In this document: one piece after another, positions 7,785 to 16,473 of the stretch
Numbering within the stretch: position 1 is the first letter of the stretch
Layout of the letters: every line of letters starts with the position of its first letter
Assembly (NCBI GenBank): GCA_031555315.1
Contig: JAVBUO010000005.1
Location: 248,001-312,000 of the forward strand
Source of the DNA: JAVBJV01 sp031555315
Lineage (GTDB): Bacteria > Pseudomonadota > Alphaproteobacteria > Acetobacterales > Acetobacteraceae
Length of the DNA stretch: 64,000 bases
Direction: 5' to 3'
Position numbers and translations under genes: made by a program
The notes under the pieces: model-generated
The model's database searches: none
The model's input: only the letters and a program-made list of their open reading frames with translations
What the model was told of the DNA's origin: nothing

Positions 7785-9265
7785 GCGCGTCCGAACTCAC
7801 CGGCCTGACGCTGGCCGAGGCCCGCAAGAAACTGCGCACCAGGGAAATCAGTTCGGTCGAACTGACCGAGGCGTTCCTGGGCGCGATCGAAAAACTGAAC
7901 CCGCAGATCAACGCCTATATCACCGTGACGCCCGAACTGGCGCGCCAACAGGCGAGGGCGGCCGACGCGGCGCTGGCGCGCGGCGAACAGCGCGCGCTGA
8001 CCGGGCTGCCGGTGGCGATGAAGGATCTGTTCTGCACCGAAGGCGTGCGCACCACCGCTGCGTCGAAGATTCTCGGCCCGTTCATGCCGCCGTACGAAAG
8101 CACCGTCAGTGCCAACATGAAGCGCGACGGCATGGTGATGCTGGGCAAGGCGAACCTCGACGAGTTCGCGATGGGCTCGGGCAACATGACCTCGGCGTTC
8201 GGGGGCGTGCAGAACCCGTGGCGGCGCAAGGGCGAACCCGACACCGTTCTGGTGCCGGGCGGTTCCTCGGGCGGGTCGGCCGCGGCGGTGGCGGCACGCA
8301 TGGCGCTGGCGGCGACGGCGACCGACACCGGCGGGTCGATCCGCCAGCCCGCCTCGTTCTGCGGTATCGCCGGGATCAAGCCGACCTATGGGCGCTGCTC
8401 GCGCTGGGGGATCGTGGCGTTCGCGTCGTCGCTGGATCAGGCCGGGCCGGTCGCGCGCACCGTGGAAGACTGCGCGATCATGCTGGGATCGATGGCCGGG
8501 TTCGACCCGAAGGACAGCACGTCGGCCGATCTGCCGGTGCCCGATTTTGCCGCTGCCTGCGCGCGCGGCGTGAAGGGCTTGCGCATCGGCGTGCCGAAGG
8601 AATACCGGGTCGAAGGCATGCCGCCCGAAGTGGAAGCGCTGTGGCAGCAGGGCCTTGCCTGGCTGCGCGATGCAGGCGCCGAGATCGTCGATATCTCGCT
8701 GCCGCACACGAAATACGCATTGCCGACCTACTACATCGTGGCGCCGGCCGAAGCGTCGTCGAACCTCGCGCGCTACGATGGTGTGCGCTATGGGCTGCGT
8801 GTTGACGGTAAAGACCTCGACGATTTGTACGAACGCACGCGTGGCGCCGGCTTCGGCGACGAAGTAAAGCGGCGCATCATGATCGGCACCTATGTTCTGT
8901 CTGCCGGGTATTACGATGCGTATTACCTGCGCGCGCAGAAAGTGCGGGCACTGATCCTGAAGGATTTCCAGGAGGCGTTCGGCAAGGTCGATGCGATCGT
9001 CACGCCGTCCACACCGTCCTCGGCCTTCGGACGCGACGATAAGGTCGAGGATCCGGTGGCGATGTATCTGAATGACGTGTTTACCGTGACCGCCAATCTG
9101 GCGGGCATCCCGGGCATGTCGGTGCCGGCGGGTCTGGATGCGCAGGGGATGCCGCTGGGGCTGCAGATCCTGGGCAAATCCTTCGACGAGGAAACCGTGT
9201 TCGCGGTCGGTTCGGTGATCGAACGCGCCGCCAGCTTCAACGCACTGCCGACGGTGATGGCATGA
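7781..9265 (+). CDS. gatA: Glutamyl-tRNA(Gln) amidotransferase subunit A
   Basis: A 494-residue amidase-signature enzyme that releases ammonia from glutamine for the amidation carried out on GatB. The Ser-cisSer-Lys triad is visible: Lys in VAMKDLFCTEG, the glycine/serine block GGSSGGSAAAVAARMAL, and the nucleophile Ser in DTGGSIRQPASFCG. Length is standard for GatA. It overlaps gatC at the start and gatB at the end, each by 4 bases, consistent with equal synthesis of the three subunits. Confidence 0.97.
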   Translation: MSASELTGLTLAEARKKLRTREISSVELTEAFLGAIEKLNPQINAYITVTPELARQQARAADAALARGEQRALTGLPVAMKDLFCTEGVRTTAASKILGPFMPPYESTVSANMKRDGMVMLGKANLDEFAMGSGNMTSAFGGVQNPWRRKGEPDTVLVPGGSSGGSAAAVAARMALAATATDTGGSIRQPASFCGIAGIKPTYGRCSRWGIVAFASSLDQAGPVARTVEDCAIMLGSMAGFDPKDSTSADLPVPDFAAACARGVKGLRIGVPKEYRVEGMPPEVEALWQQGLAWLRDAGAEIVDISLPHTKYALPTYYIVAPAEASSNLARYDGVRYGLRVDGKDLDDLYERTRGAGFGDEVKRRIMIGTYVLSAGYYDAYYLRAQKVRALILKDFQEAFGKVDAIVTPSTPSSAFGRDDKVEDPVAMYLNDVFTVTANLAGIPGMSVPAGLDAQGMPLGLQILGKSFDEETVFAVGSVIERAASFNALPTVMA

Positions 9266-10713
9266 GCTACGTGATCGAGGGGCGCACGGGCGCCTGGGAA
9301 GTGGTGATCGGGCTGGAAGTGCACGCCCAGGTCGTCAGCAAGGCCAAGCTGTTCAGTGGCTCGGCCACGGTCTTCGGCGCGGAGCCGAATTCGCAGGTGT
9401 CGTTCGTCGATGCCGCGTTTCCGGGCATGCTGCCGGTGATCAACCGTGAATGCGTGGCGCAGGCGGTGCGCACCGGGTTGGGGCTGAATGCGGAAATCCA
9501 TCTGTGGTCGCGCTTCGACCGCAAGAACTATTTCTACGCCGATCTGCCGCAGGGTTATCAGATCAGCCAGTTCGCGCATCCGGTCGTTGGCAAGGGCGTG
9601 ATCGACATCGAACTGGCGAACGGGCAGAAACGCCATATCGGCGTGACTCGTCTGCATCTGGAACAGGACGCCGGCAAGTCGCTGCACGACCAGGATCCGA
9701 CGAAAACCTATATCGACCTGAACCGTTCGGGCGTGGCGCTGATGGAGATCGTCAGCGAACCCGATATGCGTTCGCCTGAAGAAGCGGGCGCATATCTGCG
9801 CAAGCTGCGCACCATCCTGCGCTATCTGGGCACGTGCGACGGCAACATGGACGAAGGTTCGATGCGCGCCGACGTCAACGTGTCGGTCCGCAAGGCCGGT
9901 GAAGGTTTCCGCACGCGCTGCGAAGTAAAGAACGTCAACTCGATCCGCTTCGTGATGCAGGCGATCGAGGTCGAGGCCAAGCGCCAGATCGAAGTCTGGG
10001 AAGACGGCGGCACGGTGGAGCAGGAAACCCGCCTGTTCGACACCATGCGTGGTGAAACGCGATCGATGCGCAGCAAAGAGGACGCGCACGATTATCGTTA
10101 TTTCCCGGACCCGGATCTGCTGCCGCTGGTGCTGGAGCAGGCCTGGGTCGACGGACTGAAGGCGGCGCTGCCGGAACTGCCGGATGTGAAGCAGGCGCGG
10201 TTCATGAAGGACTACGGCCTGCCGTCGTACGACGCGGGCGTGCTGGTGGCTGAACAGGTGACGGCGGATTTCTACGAAACCGTGGCCAAAGGCCGCGATG
10301 CCAAGCTGGCGGCGAACTGGGTGATGGGCGATTTCTTCGCCATGCTCAACCGCACCGGCAACACCATCGAGACCAGTCCGGTCAGCGCTGCCAATCTCGG
10401 CAAGCTGCTGGATCTGATGGCGGACAACACCATCAACGGCCGCATCGCCAAGGAAGTGTTCGAGGCGATGACCGAAACCGGCAAGGCGCCGGACGTGATC
10501 GTCGAGGAAAAAGGCCTGCGCCAGGTGACCGACAGCGGCGCGATCGAGGCTGCGATCGATGCCGTTTTGGCCGCGAACCCGGACAAGGTCGTCGAATTCA
10601 AGTCCGGCAAGGACAAGCTGTTCGGTTTCTTCGTGGGCCAGGTGATGAAGGCGATGGCCGGCAAAGGCAACCCTGCGTTGGTCAACGATGTGCTGAAGAA
10701 GAAGCTGGGCTGA
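9262..10713 (+). CDS. gatB: Aspartyl/glutamyl-tRNA amidotransferase subunit B
   Basis: A 483-residue GatB, the kinase and tRNA-binding subunit that activates misacylated Glu-tRNA(Gln) or Asp-tRNA(Asn). Typical segments are VIGLEVHAQV near the start, FYADLPQGYQISQ, LHLEQDAGKSLHD, GVALMEIVSEPD, and the C-terminal YqeY-like region ending VNDVLKKKLG. Last gene of gatCAB. It is followed after 22 bases by a terminator hairpin whose 3' arm carries the ribosome binding site of the next gene. Confidence 0.97.
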   Translation: MSYVIEGRTGAWEVVIGLEVHAQVVSKAKLFSGSATVFGAEPNSQVSFVDAAFPGMLPVINRECVAQAVRTGLGLNAEIHLWSRFDRKNYFYADLPQGYQISQFAHPVVGKGVIDIELANGQKRHIGVTRLHLEQDAGKSLHDQDPTKTYIDLNRSGVALMEIVSEPDMRSPEEAGAYLRKLRTILRYLGTCDGNMDEGSMRADVNVSVRKAGEGFRTRCEVKNVNSIRFVMQAIEVEAKRQIEVWEDGGTVEQETRLFDTMRGETRSMRSKEDAHDYRYFPDPDLLPLVLEQAWVDGLKAALPELPDVKQARFMKDYGLPSYDAGVLVAEQVTADFYETVAKGRDAKLAANWVMGDFFAMLNRTGNTIETSPVSAANLGKLLDLMADNTINGRIAKEVFEAMTETGKAPDVIVEEKGLRQVTDSGAIEAAIDAVLAANPDKVVEFKSGKDKLFGFFVGQVMKAMAGKGNPALVNDVLKKKLG

Positions 10714-10735
10714 TCCGGCTTTCATGAAGTAAGGT

Positions 10736-10770
10736 CTCCCGTCCGGATCATGCCGGGCGGGAGTTTTTTT
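10736..10770 (+). terminator. Terminator after gatB, overlapping the next ribosome binding site
   Basis: An 11-bp stem with one G-U pair (CTCCCGTCCGG with CCGGGCGGGAG), a 6-base loop, then seven T. The GGGAG of the 3' arm is 7 bases from ATG 10771, so the hairpin masks the likely Shine-Dalgarno site of the following gene. Confidence 0.85.
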
Positions 10771-11946
10771 ATGGAAGATCGGTCGTCGGCATTGCAGCCC
10801 CCCGTTCCCGAGGTCTCTCGTGCGCAGCGGCGGCACACACGCTTGATCATCGAGCGCAGTTTTGCCGTTTTGCTGGTCGGCCTGCTGGTGCTCGGCATCG
10901 TGATGGTGTTCTGGCCGCTGGGCACGCCGATTGCATTCGGTGCGACGATTGCGATCGCCACATGGCCGATCCGGAATGCCCTGGTGGGCAGCGGCATGCG
11001 TCCCGGTCTTGCGGGATTCTGCCTGCTGGTGATCTCATTGCTGGTGGTAGTGCTGCCGCTGAGCGCGGCGATTCCCGGTACGGTTGAACATGTGATGGCA
11101 TGGTCCGGAACATTGCACCATGCGGCGGCCAGCATGTCGCCGCAGGCGCCGGACTGGATTGCACATATACCACTGGCGGGCGACTGGCTGGCGCAGCGCT
11201 GGGCCGGCATGGTGGTGCAGGACGGCGAGGTGCGGCGGATGCTGGCGCCTTACACCGGGGCGATTGCCGGTTTTTTCGTGGGCTTTGTACGCTCCATTGC
11301 CGATAGCTTATTACAGGTTTTGCTGGCGTTGATTATCGCTGCAATGTTCTGGACGACCGGCGATGCGCTGGTGCTGGAAACGCGCCGTGCTCTGCAGCGC
11401 ATTGGCGGTGATCCGGCGGTGGGGGCGCTGGATGTGGCGGCGCGCGCGGTGCGTGGCGTTACCTATGGCGTGGTGGGAACGGCGCTGTTGCAGGGCATTC
11501 TGGCCGCGATCGGGTTTTATATCATCGAGGTACCGGCGGCGGGCGGTCTGGCGGTGCTGGTTCTGGTGCTGGCCATCAGCCAGATCGGCGCACCGCTGAT
11601 CCCGCTGGTCTGGGGCGGTGCGGCATGGTGGCTGTTTCATCAGGGAGACAGCGGCTGGGGTATCTTCATGCTGGTTTGGGGCGTACTGGCGATCACCGGT
11701 GCCGAGCATGTGCTGCGTCCGATGCTGATCAGCCGCAGCGGATCGATGCCGCTGGTGCTGGTGATGGTCGGCGTGTTCGGCGGTTTTCTGTCGTTCGGGT
11801 TTCTGGGGTTGTTCATCGGCCCGACGCTGATCTCGATCGGCTATTCCCTGTTGCAGGCCTGGACCCATACGGCGCCCGTCGAAGGAATCCCGCGATCGTC
11901 TGAAGAACAAGCGAGTGATCTAACTGGACATTCTGGACGGCCATGA
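10771..11946 (+). CDS. AI-2E / PerM family membrane permease
   Basis: A 391-residue integral membrane protein with about seven or eight hydrophobic segments. These include a paired N-terminal helix (residues 25-60), a third near 80-100, and a dense C-terminal group (about 235-360) ending GFLGLFIGPTLISIGYSLL, a family hallmark. Relatives move small molecules or ions, but the substrate of most is unknown and autoinducer export is established only for a few. ATG 10771 immediately follows the T-tract of the gatB terminator; ATG 10750 in frame is an alternative inside the hairpin. Confidence 0.8.
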   Translation: MEDRSSALQPPVPEVSRAQRRHTRLIIERSFAVLLVGLLVLGIVMVFWPLGTPIAFGATIAIATWPIRNALVGSGMRPGLAGFCLLVISLLVVVLPLSAAIPGTVEHVMAWSGTLHHAAASMSPQAPDWIAHIPLAGDWLAQRWAGMVVQDGEVRRMLAPYTGAIAGFFVGFVRSIADSLLQVLLALIIAAMFWTTGDALVLETRRALQRIGGDPAVGALDVAARAVRGVTYGVVGTALLQGILAAIGFYIIEVPAAGGLAVLVLVLAISQIGAPLIPLVWGGAAWWLFHQGDSGWGIFMLVWGVLAITGAEHVLRPMLISRSGSMPLVLVMVGVFGGFLSFGFLGLFIGPTLISIGYSLLQAWTHTAPVEGIPRSSEEQASDLTGHSGRP

Positions 11947-11995
11947 TTTCAAGCAGCCCGAGCTGGCTGGAAGCGAAGGCAGGGTCGTCTCTGCG

Positions 11996-12481
11996 TTAGA
12001 GCAGTTTACGCACCAGCCGCAGGGCGGTCGCCACGGTTGCCGCGCGTATCGTATCTCGGTCGCCCGGGAAGACATGGCGTTCACTCAGCGTGCCGCCGCC
12101 GCGCCGCGCCGCGCCGAACCAGACCAGCCCGACCGGCTTGTCCGCCGAACCGCCGCCCGGGCCGGCAATGCCGGTGACCGAGACCGCGATGTCGGCATCG
12201 CTATGGATCAGCGCGCCTTCGGCCATGGCGCGTGCCACGCTTTTACTGACCACACCGACCGCGGCGATCATGTCGGCCGGTACCCCCAGCAGGCGGATCT
12301 TGGCGGCGTTGGAGTAGGTGATGAAACCGCAGTCCAGCACGTCGCTCGAGCCGGGAATGGCGGTCAGCGCCGCGGCAATCAGCCCGCCGGTGCAGGATTC
12401 CGCCGTGGCGAGGGTGAGTTTTTGTGCGCGCAGCAGATCGAGCAGAGCGGCGGCATCGTCCAGGGTTTCGGGTGGCAGCAT
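11996..12481 (-). CDS. CinA C-terminal-type nicotinamide-nucleotide amidohydrolase
   Basis: A 161-residue stand-alone CinA C-terminal domain (PncC type), which deamidates NMN to nicotinate mononucleotide in the pyridine nucleotide salvage cycle. Motifs are LATAESCTGGLIAAALTAIPGSS near the start, GFITYSNAAK in the middle, and VTGIAGPGGGSADKPVGLVW near the C-terminus, all diagnostic. The N-terminal MoCF-like domain of full-length CinA is absent, as in many proteobacteria. The start overlaps the pgpA stop (TGATG), so the two genes are coupled. Confidence 0.9.
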   Translation of the reverse strand: MLPPETLDDAAALLDLLRAQKLTLATAESCTGGLIAAALTAIPGSSDVLDCGFITYSNAAKIRLLGVPADMIAAVGVVSKSVARAMAEGALIHSDADIAVSVTGIAGPGGGSADKPVGLVWFGAARRGGGTLSERHVFPGDRDTIRAATVATALRLVRKLL

Positions 12482-12969
12482 CAGGCGTGTCCAGTCACGA
12501 TCAGAACGGGGAGCAGCAGAATGGCGGCGGCGAAGATGCCGGCGAACACATCGTCCATCATCACGCCCCATGGTCCGCCCAGACGGTCGATCCTGCCGAT
12601 CGGCCCGGGCTTCCAGATATCGAACAGGCGGAACAGCGCGAAGGCCAGCACGACGCCCGCCCAGTAGTGCAGTGTCAGTTCCGCCAGCAGCGCCAGCGGC
12701 AGCAGGGCGATCCATTGCCCGACCACTTCGTCGATCACCACCCAGCCGGGATCGTCGCCCGCGTCAAGCTCTTTCACCGCCCACAGACCAGCACCGGCGA
12801 TCAGCACGGTTACCCCCAATAGTGCGAACGGCGAAATGTGCAGCCATAACAGACCGACGGGCAGCGCGGCGATGCTGCCCCAGGTGCCCTGCGGTCCCGC
12901 CAGCTGCCCGACCCCGAAATAACTGGCGATGATGCGGGCGGTTGCCGTGCTGCGCGTCGCGACGCTCAT
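12481..12969 (-). CDS. pgpA: Phosphatidylglycerophosphatase A
   Basis: A 162-residue membrane enzyme that dephosphorylates phosphatidylglycerophosphate to phosphatidylglycerol. The family signature runs GVGQLAGPQGTWGSIAALP near residue 20, DAGDDPGWVVIDEVVGQWIAL in the middle (acidic residues for metal binding), and IGRIDRLGGPWGVMMDDVFAG toward the end. Three or four hydrophobic helices are present. It lies between slt upstream (4-base overlap, ATGA) and the CinA-type gene downstream in one minus-strand operon, and complements psd-pssA at 2-4 kb in phospholipid synthesis. Confidence 0.93.
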   Translation of the reverse strand: MSVATRSTATARIIASYFGVGQLAGPQGTWGSIAALPVGLLWLHISPFALLGVTVLIAGAGLWAVKELDAGDDPGWVVIDEVVGQWIALLPLALLAELTLHYWAGVVLAFALFRLFDIWKPGPIGRIDRLGGPWGVMMDDVFAGIFAAAILLLPVLIVTGHA

Positions 12970-14924
12970 GGCTGTCGCAGCCAGGCGCTTAGCGGATGGG
13001 GCGTGGTCTCGTTACGCAGGGCGCGATAGACGACCATGTTCTCGACGACCCGCTGCACGTAGTTGCGGGTTTCATTGAACGGGATCAGCTCGATCCAGTC
13101 GATCATGCTGACGCCGCTGTCGGGCAGGCGCGGATCGCCATTGGTGCCCAGCCATTCGCGCAGCCGGTGCGGGCCGGCGTTATAGGCGGCGAAGGCGCAG
13201 GGTGCGCAGCCGTCCGCTTGGTCGAGCATCTGCCGCAGATAGGTGGTGCCGAGGCGCATGTTGTGCCCGGTGTCGTCGGTCAGTGCGGCCAGCGAGGTGC
13301 GTTCACCCAACCGGCGCGCCACGGTGCGCGCCGTGCCCGGCATCAGTTGCATCAGGCCGCGTGCGCCGGCCGGGCTGATGACGTCGGATTCGAAATTGCT
13401 TTCCTGACGCATGATGGCCAGCGCCATCGCGGGTTCGATGCTGTTGCCCGGAACGGCGTAGGGCATTGGCCAGCCGGTCTGCGGCAGTACCACGCCGTCG
13501 ATGCCGGACCGCCGCGCGATCCATACCGCCAGATCAGGGCGGCCCAGCCGTGTGGCGTATTGGGCGATCATCGTGCGATCGCCCGGCGTGCGGGCCTGAT
13601 CTTCCATCTGCAGCAGGAAGGCGCGGGCGCGGCGCGCTTCCCCCCAGCCGATCAGCAGACCGGCGGCATGGGTCAGTTCGTTGGCGTTGAAGGCAGCGAC
13701 ATGCGACGCATCGGGGGCGGGGTCGCGCTCGGCGCGGATTCTCGCCGCCAGCGCGGCATCGTCCTGCCCCAGGGCCAGCAGTGCGAGCTGCCCGTAATAG
13801 GTGGTCGGGAATGCCGAAGCCTGCTGGTAATATCCGCTGGCGGCGCGGGTATCGCCGCGGGCGGCGGCGGTGCGCCCCAGCCAGTAGAATGCCCGTGCCT
13901 GGGTGACGACGGCACGCGATGCCTCGGACAGTTTTTTGAAATGCCGCTCGGCGACGGCGGGCTGGTTCAGACGGCGCAGCGCAATCCAGCCGGCGAGGAA
14001 TTCCCCCTCCATCGCGGCTTCTCCGTCGGCCAGCCCGTGGCCGACCACCACGGCATAGGCGGCCTGGTTGTCGTTCATGCGCAGCAGCCGGCGGGTCAGC
14101 AGGTGGCGCTCGTTCCAGAACAGCGATGCCAGCGCCGCGGGGGCCGCTTCCTGCGCGGCGGTGCCCTGGGTCTGCCAGAGTTGGGCGGCCCGTGCGTCCT
14201 GTTCGGCGCGGCGCAGCCAGCGCGCGTGTTCCAGCACCAGTCCGGGATGGTTACGCTGGCTGGCTGGCAGAGCGGCGCGCAGTGCGGGGGCGTTGGCGGC
14301 ATCGCGGCGCAGGGCGATCCACGTCTGGGCCATGGCGGTGCGCTCGGTCGACAAGCGTGTGGCCTGGGTGGTCGCCTGTGCCAGAGCCGGCCCGCCGCCG
14401 GTGAAGGCCAGGCGTTCGAAGCGTCGCCAATGATCGTCGGCGGTCAGCCGTACGGCGTAACGGTCGAGGAAGGCGCGTTCCCCGGCGGCATCGAAACCGT
14501 TCTCGATCCAGGCGGTGCGGATGGCGGCGTCGGTGCCACGCGCATTGGTGCGGGCCAGCGCGTCGGCAAGGCGCAGGCGGCCCTGATCGGTGACCGGGGT
14601 CTGGCTGCCGAAAGCCCGGATGACGGTGCCGTCGTCGACGACCTTGGCCAGGGCTTCCTCCCAGCGACGGGTCAGCAGGTGCTGCATCGGCCAGGTGGGG
14701 TTGGCGCGGCGGAAGGCGTCGATCTCTTCCGCGTTGGCGGCGTCCTGCATCTGGAACCGGTAGAAGCGGACCAGTTTGATGGCCAGTGGAATGGACAGGC
14801 GAGCGGCCTGCATTTCGGCGGTAGACCAGTCGTTGCGGCGCAGGGCGTCGCCTTGCGCGAAGGCGGGGGCGGCCGGGGCGAGGGTGTTCAGGGCGAACAG
14901 GCAGGTCAGAACGAAACGATACAT
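12966..14924 (-). CDS. slt: Soluble lytic murein transglycosylase
   Basis: A 652-residue periplasmic enzyme that cleaves peptidoglycan glycan strands with formation of 1,6-anhydroMurNAc. It begins with a signal peptide (about residues 1-24, ending PAFAQ), continues with a long alpha-helical superhelix of TPR-like repeats (to about 490), and ends with a GEWL-type catalytic domain. The catalytic Glu is in MRQESNFESDV, followed by GARGLMQLMPGTA and CAFAAYNAGPHRL. Length matches Slt70-type enzymes. ATG 14924 was chosen over 14960 because the signal peptide starts there. The gene heads an operon with pgpA. Confidence 0.94.
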   Translation of the reverse strand: MYRFVLTCLFALNTLAPAAPAFAQGDALRRNDWSTAEMQAARLSIPLAIKLVRFYRFQMQDAANAEEIDAFRRANPTWPMQHLLTRRWEEALAKVVDDGTVIRAFGSQTPVTDQGRLRLADALARTNARGTDAAIRTAWIENGFDAAGERAFLDRYAVRLTADDHWRRFERLAFTGGGPALAQATTQATRLSTERTAMAQTWIALRRDAANAPALRAALPASQRNHPGLVLEHARWLRRAEQDARAAQLWQTQGTAAQEAAPAALASLFWNERHLLTRRLLRMNDNQAAYAVVVGHGLADGEAAMEGEFLAGWIALRRLNQPAVAERHFKKLSEASRAVVTQARAFYWLGRTAAARGDTRAASGYYQQASAFPTTYYGQLALLALGQDDAALAARIRAERDPAPDASHVAAFNANELTHAAGLLIGWGEARRARAFLLQMEDQARTPGDRTMIAQYATRLGRPDLAVWIARRSGIDGVVLPQTGWPMPYAVPGNSIEPAMALAIMRQESNFESDVISPAGARGLMQLMPGTARTVARRLGERTSLAALTDDTGHNMRLGTTYLRQMLDQADGCAPCAFAAYNAGPHRLREWLGTNGDPRLPDSGVSMIDWIELIPFNETRNYVQRVVENMVVYRALRNETTPHPLSAWLRQP

Positions 14925-15067
14925 GGCAGCAACTGTGCCAGATGTATGTGGGGAATGCACGCTGGTAGAATAGTACGGGGTAAGGCCGGCATCCCGCTTG
15001 CGGTCACGGCGCGGCTTCCGTAGTTTGGACGTTCTGTTCGATACAACCGCCCGGAAAGGAGCGCGAT

Positions 15068-15946
15068 ATGTTCAAGGGGTCTCTGGTTGCCCTGATTACG
15101 CCCATGCGCAACGACGGCGCGGTGGACGAGAAAAAGTTTCAGGAATTCTGCGACTGGCAGATCAACGAGGGCACACACGGCCTGGTGCCCGTCGGCACCA
15201 CCGGTGAAAGCCCGACCCTGAATCACGACGAACACAAGCGCGTGGTGGAACTGGCGGTCGAGGTGGCGAAGGGGCGCGTGCCGGTGATCGCGGGAACCGG
15301 CTCGAACAGTACCGATGAGGCAATCGACCTGACCCGGCATGCGAAGCAGGCCGGGGCCGATGCAGCGCTGGTGGTGACGCCGTATTACAACCGGCCGACC
15401 CAGGAGGGCCTGTATCTGCACTTCAAGGCGATCGCCGATGCGGTGGATCTGCCGATCATCATTTACAACATCCCCGCACGTTCGGCCGTGGACATGACGG
15501 TTGAAACCATGGGGCGGCTGGCGCAGCACCGCAACATCATCGGCGTGAAGGACGCGACCGCCAATCTGACGCGCCCGCTGCATCAGCGCCGTGCCTGCGG
15601 CGCCGGGTTCGTGCAGTTGTCGGGCGAGGACCATACCGTGCTGTCGTTTCTGGCTGCCGGCGGCGACGGCTGCATCAGCGTGACCGGCAACATCGCGCCG
15701 CGTCTGTGCAGCGACATGCACATCGCCTGGCAGCAGGGGCGGGTGAACGAGGCGATCGCGTTGCAGGACCGTCTGGTACCGCTGCACGATGCGATGTTCT
15801 GCGAAAGTTCGCCCGGGCCGGTGAAATATGCCGCCAGTCTGCTGGGCAAGAGCGACGCGTTCTGCCGCCTGCCACTGGCGCCGATTGCGGAGGCATCGCG
15901 GGTGAAGGTGCGCGAGGCGATGCGCGAGGTCGGGCTGATCAACTAG
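15068..15946 (+). CDS. dapA: 4-hydroxy-tetrahydrodipicolinate synthase
   Basis: A 292-residue TIM-barrel aldolase that condenses pyruvate with aspartate semialdehyde, the first committed step to diaminopimelate and lysine. Diagnostic blocks are VPVGTTGESPTLNHDEH, VVTPYYNRPTQEGLYLHF (catalytic Tyr), IIYNIPARSAVDM and IIGVKDATANL, where the Lys forms the Schiff base. An AAAGGAG box lies 9 bases upstream of the ATG. smpB follows after 12 bases, a frequent neighbourhood in alphaproteobacteria. The upstream 143 bases hold the divergent promoters for slt and dapA. Confidence 0.97.
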   Translation: MFKGSLVALITPMRNDGAVDEKKFQEFCDWQINEGTHGLVPVGTTGESPTLNHDEHKRVVELAVEVAKGRVPVIAGTGSNSTDEAIDLTRHAKQAGADAALVVTPYYNRPTQEGLYLHFKAIADAVDLPIIIYNIPARSAVDMTVETMGRLAQHRNIIGVKDATANLTRPLHQRRACGAGFVQLSGEDHTVLSFLAAGGDGCISVTGNIAPRLCSDMHIAWQQGRVNEAIALQDRLVPLHDAMFCESSPGPVKYAASLLGKSDAFCRLPLAPIAEASRVKVREAMREVGLIN

Positions 15947-15958
15947 CCCGGAAAATCA

Positions 15959-16441
15959 GTGACGGAAGAACGCAAAAAGGGCCTGATCTCGCACGGGATC
16001 GCCGCGCAGAACCGCAAGGCGCGGCACGATTACAAGATCCTCGACACAATCGAGGCCGGCATGGTGCTGAAGGGGCCCGAGGTGAAATCCCTGCGCCACG
16101 GCCGTGCCACGTTGAACGAGGCCTGGGCGGGCGAGCGCGACGGCGAGATATGGCTGTTCAACGCCTATATCCCTGAATACCAGGGCGGCGTGCTGTCGCG
16201 CTTCGAGCCGCGCGCGCCGCGCAAGCTGCTGCTGAAGCGCAAGCAGATCGTTGTGCTGGAAAACGCCGTGGCGCGCGATGGCGCGACGGTTGTGCCTTTG
16301 CAGATACATTTCAACAATCGCGGGAAAGCCAAGGTATTGCTGGGTATTGCCGAGGGGCGGAAGAAGCACGACAAACGCGCGGCGATCGCCGATCGTGACT
16401 GGAAACGCGACAAGGCGCGATTGATGCGGGCGAAAGGATAA
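15959..16441 (+). CDS. smpB: SsrA-binding protein (trans-translation)
   Basis: A 160-residue SmpB, which carries tmRNA into stalled ribosomes. Characteristic segments: AQNRKARHDYKILDTIEAGMVLKG is preceded by the N-terminal leader, then EVKSLRHGRATLNEAW, IPEYQGGVLSRFEPRAPRKLLL, and a basic C-terminal tail (KRAAIADRDWKRDKARLMR) that enters the ribosomal mRNA channel. The start is GTG 15959. It is likely cotranscribed with dapA. The tmRNA gene itself is not in the window. Confidence 0.96.
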   Translation: MTEERKKGLISHGIAAQNRKARHDYKILDTIEAGMVLKGPEVKSLRHGRATLNEAWAGERDGEIWLFNAYIPEYQGGVLSRFEPRAPRKLLLKRKQIVVLENAVARDGATVVPLQIHFNNRGKAKVLLGIAEGRKKHDKRAAIADRDWKRDKARLMRAKG

Positions 16442-16473
16442 GTTTGTATGTTGCCCTTATGTGAGAGGGCGCC

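Noticed and set aside
8923..10836. 637-codon minus-strand open frame
   Set aside because: Antisense to gatA and gatB, which have complete family motifs. The translated sequence is His/Arg/Gln-rich with no recognisable domain.
12996..15023. A very long plus-strand open frame (675 codons)
   Set aside because: It is antisense to slt, whose signal peptide and catalytic motifs are intact. Its translation is low-complexity Gly/Gln/Arg-rich, the product of GC-rich codon bias.
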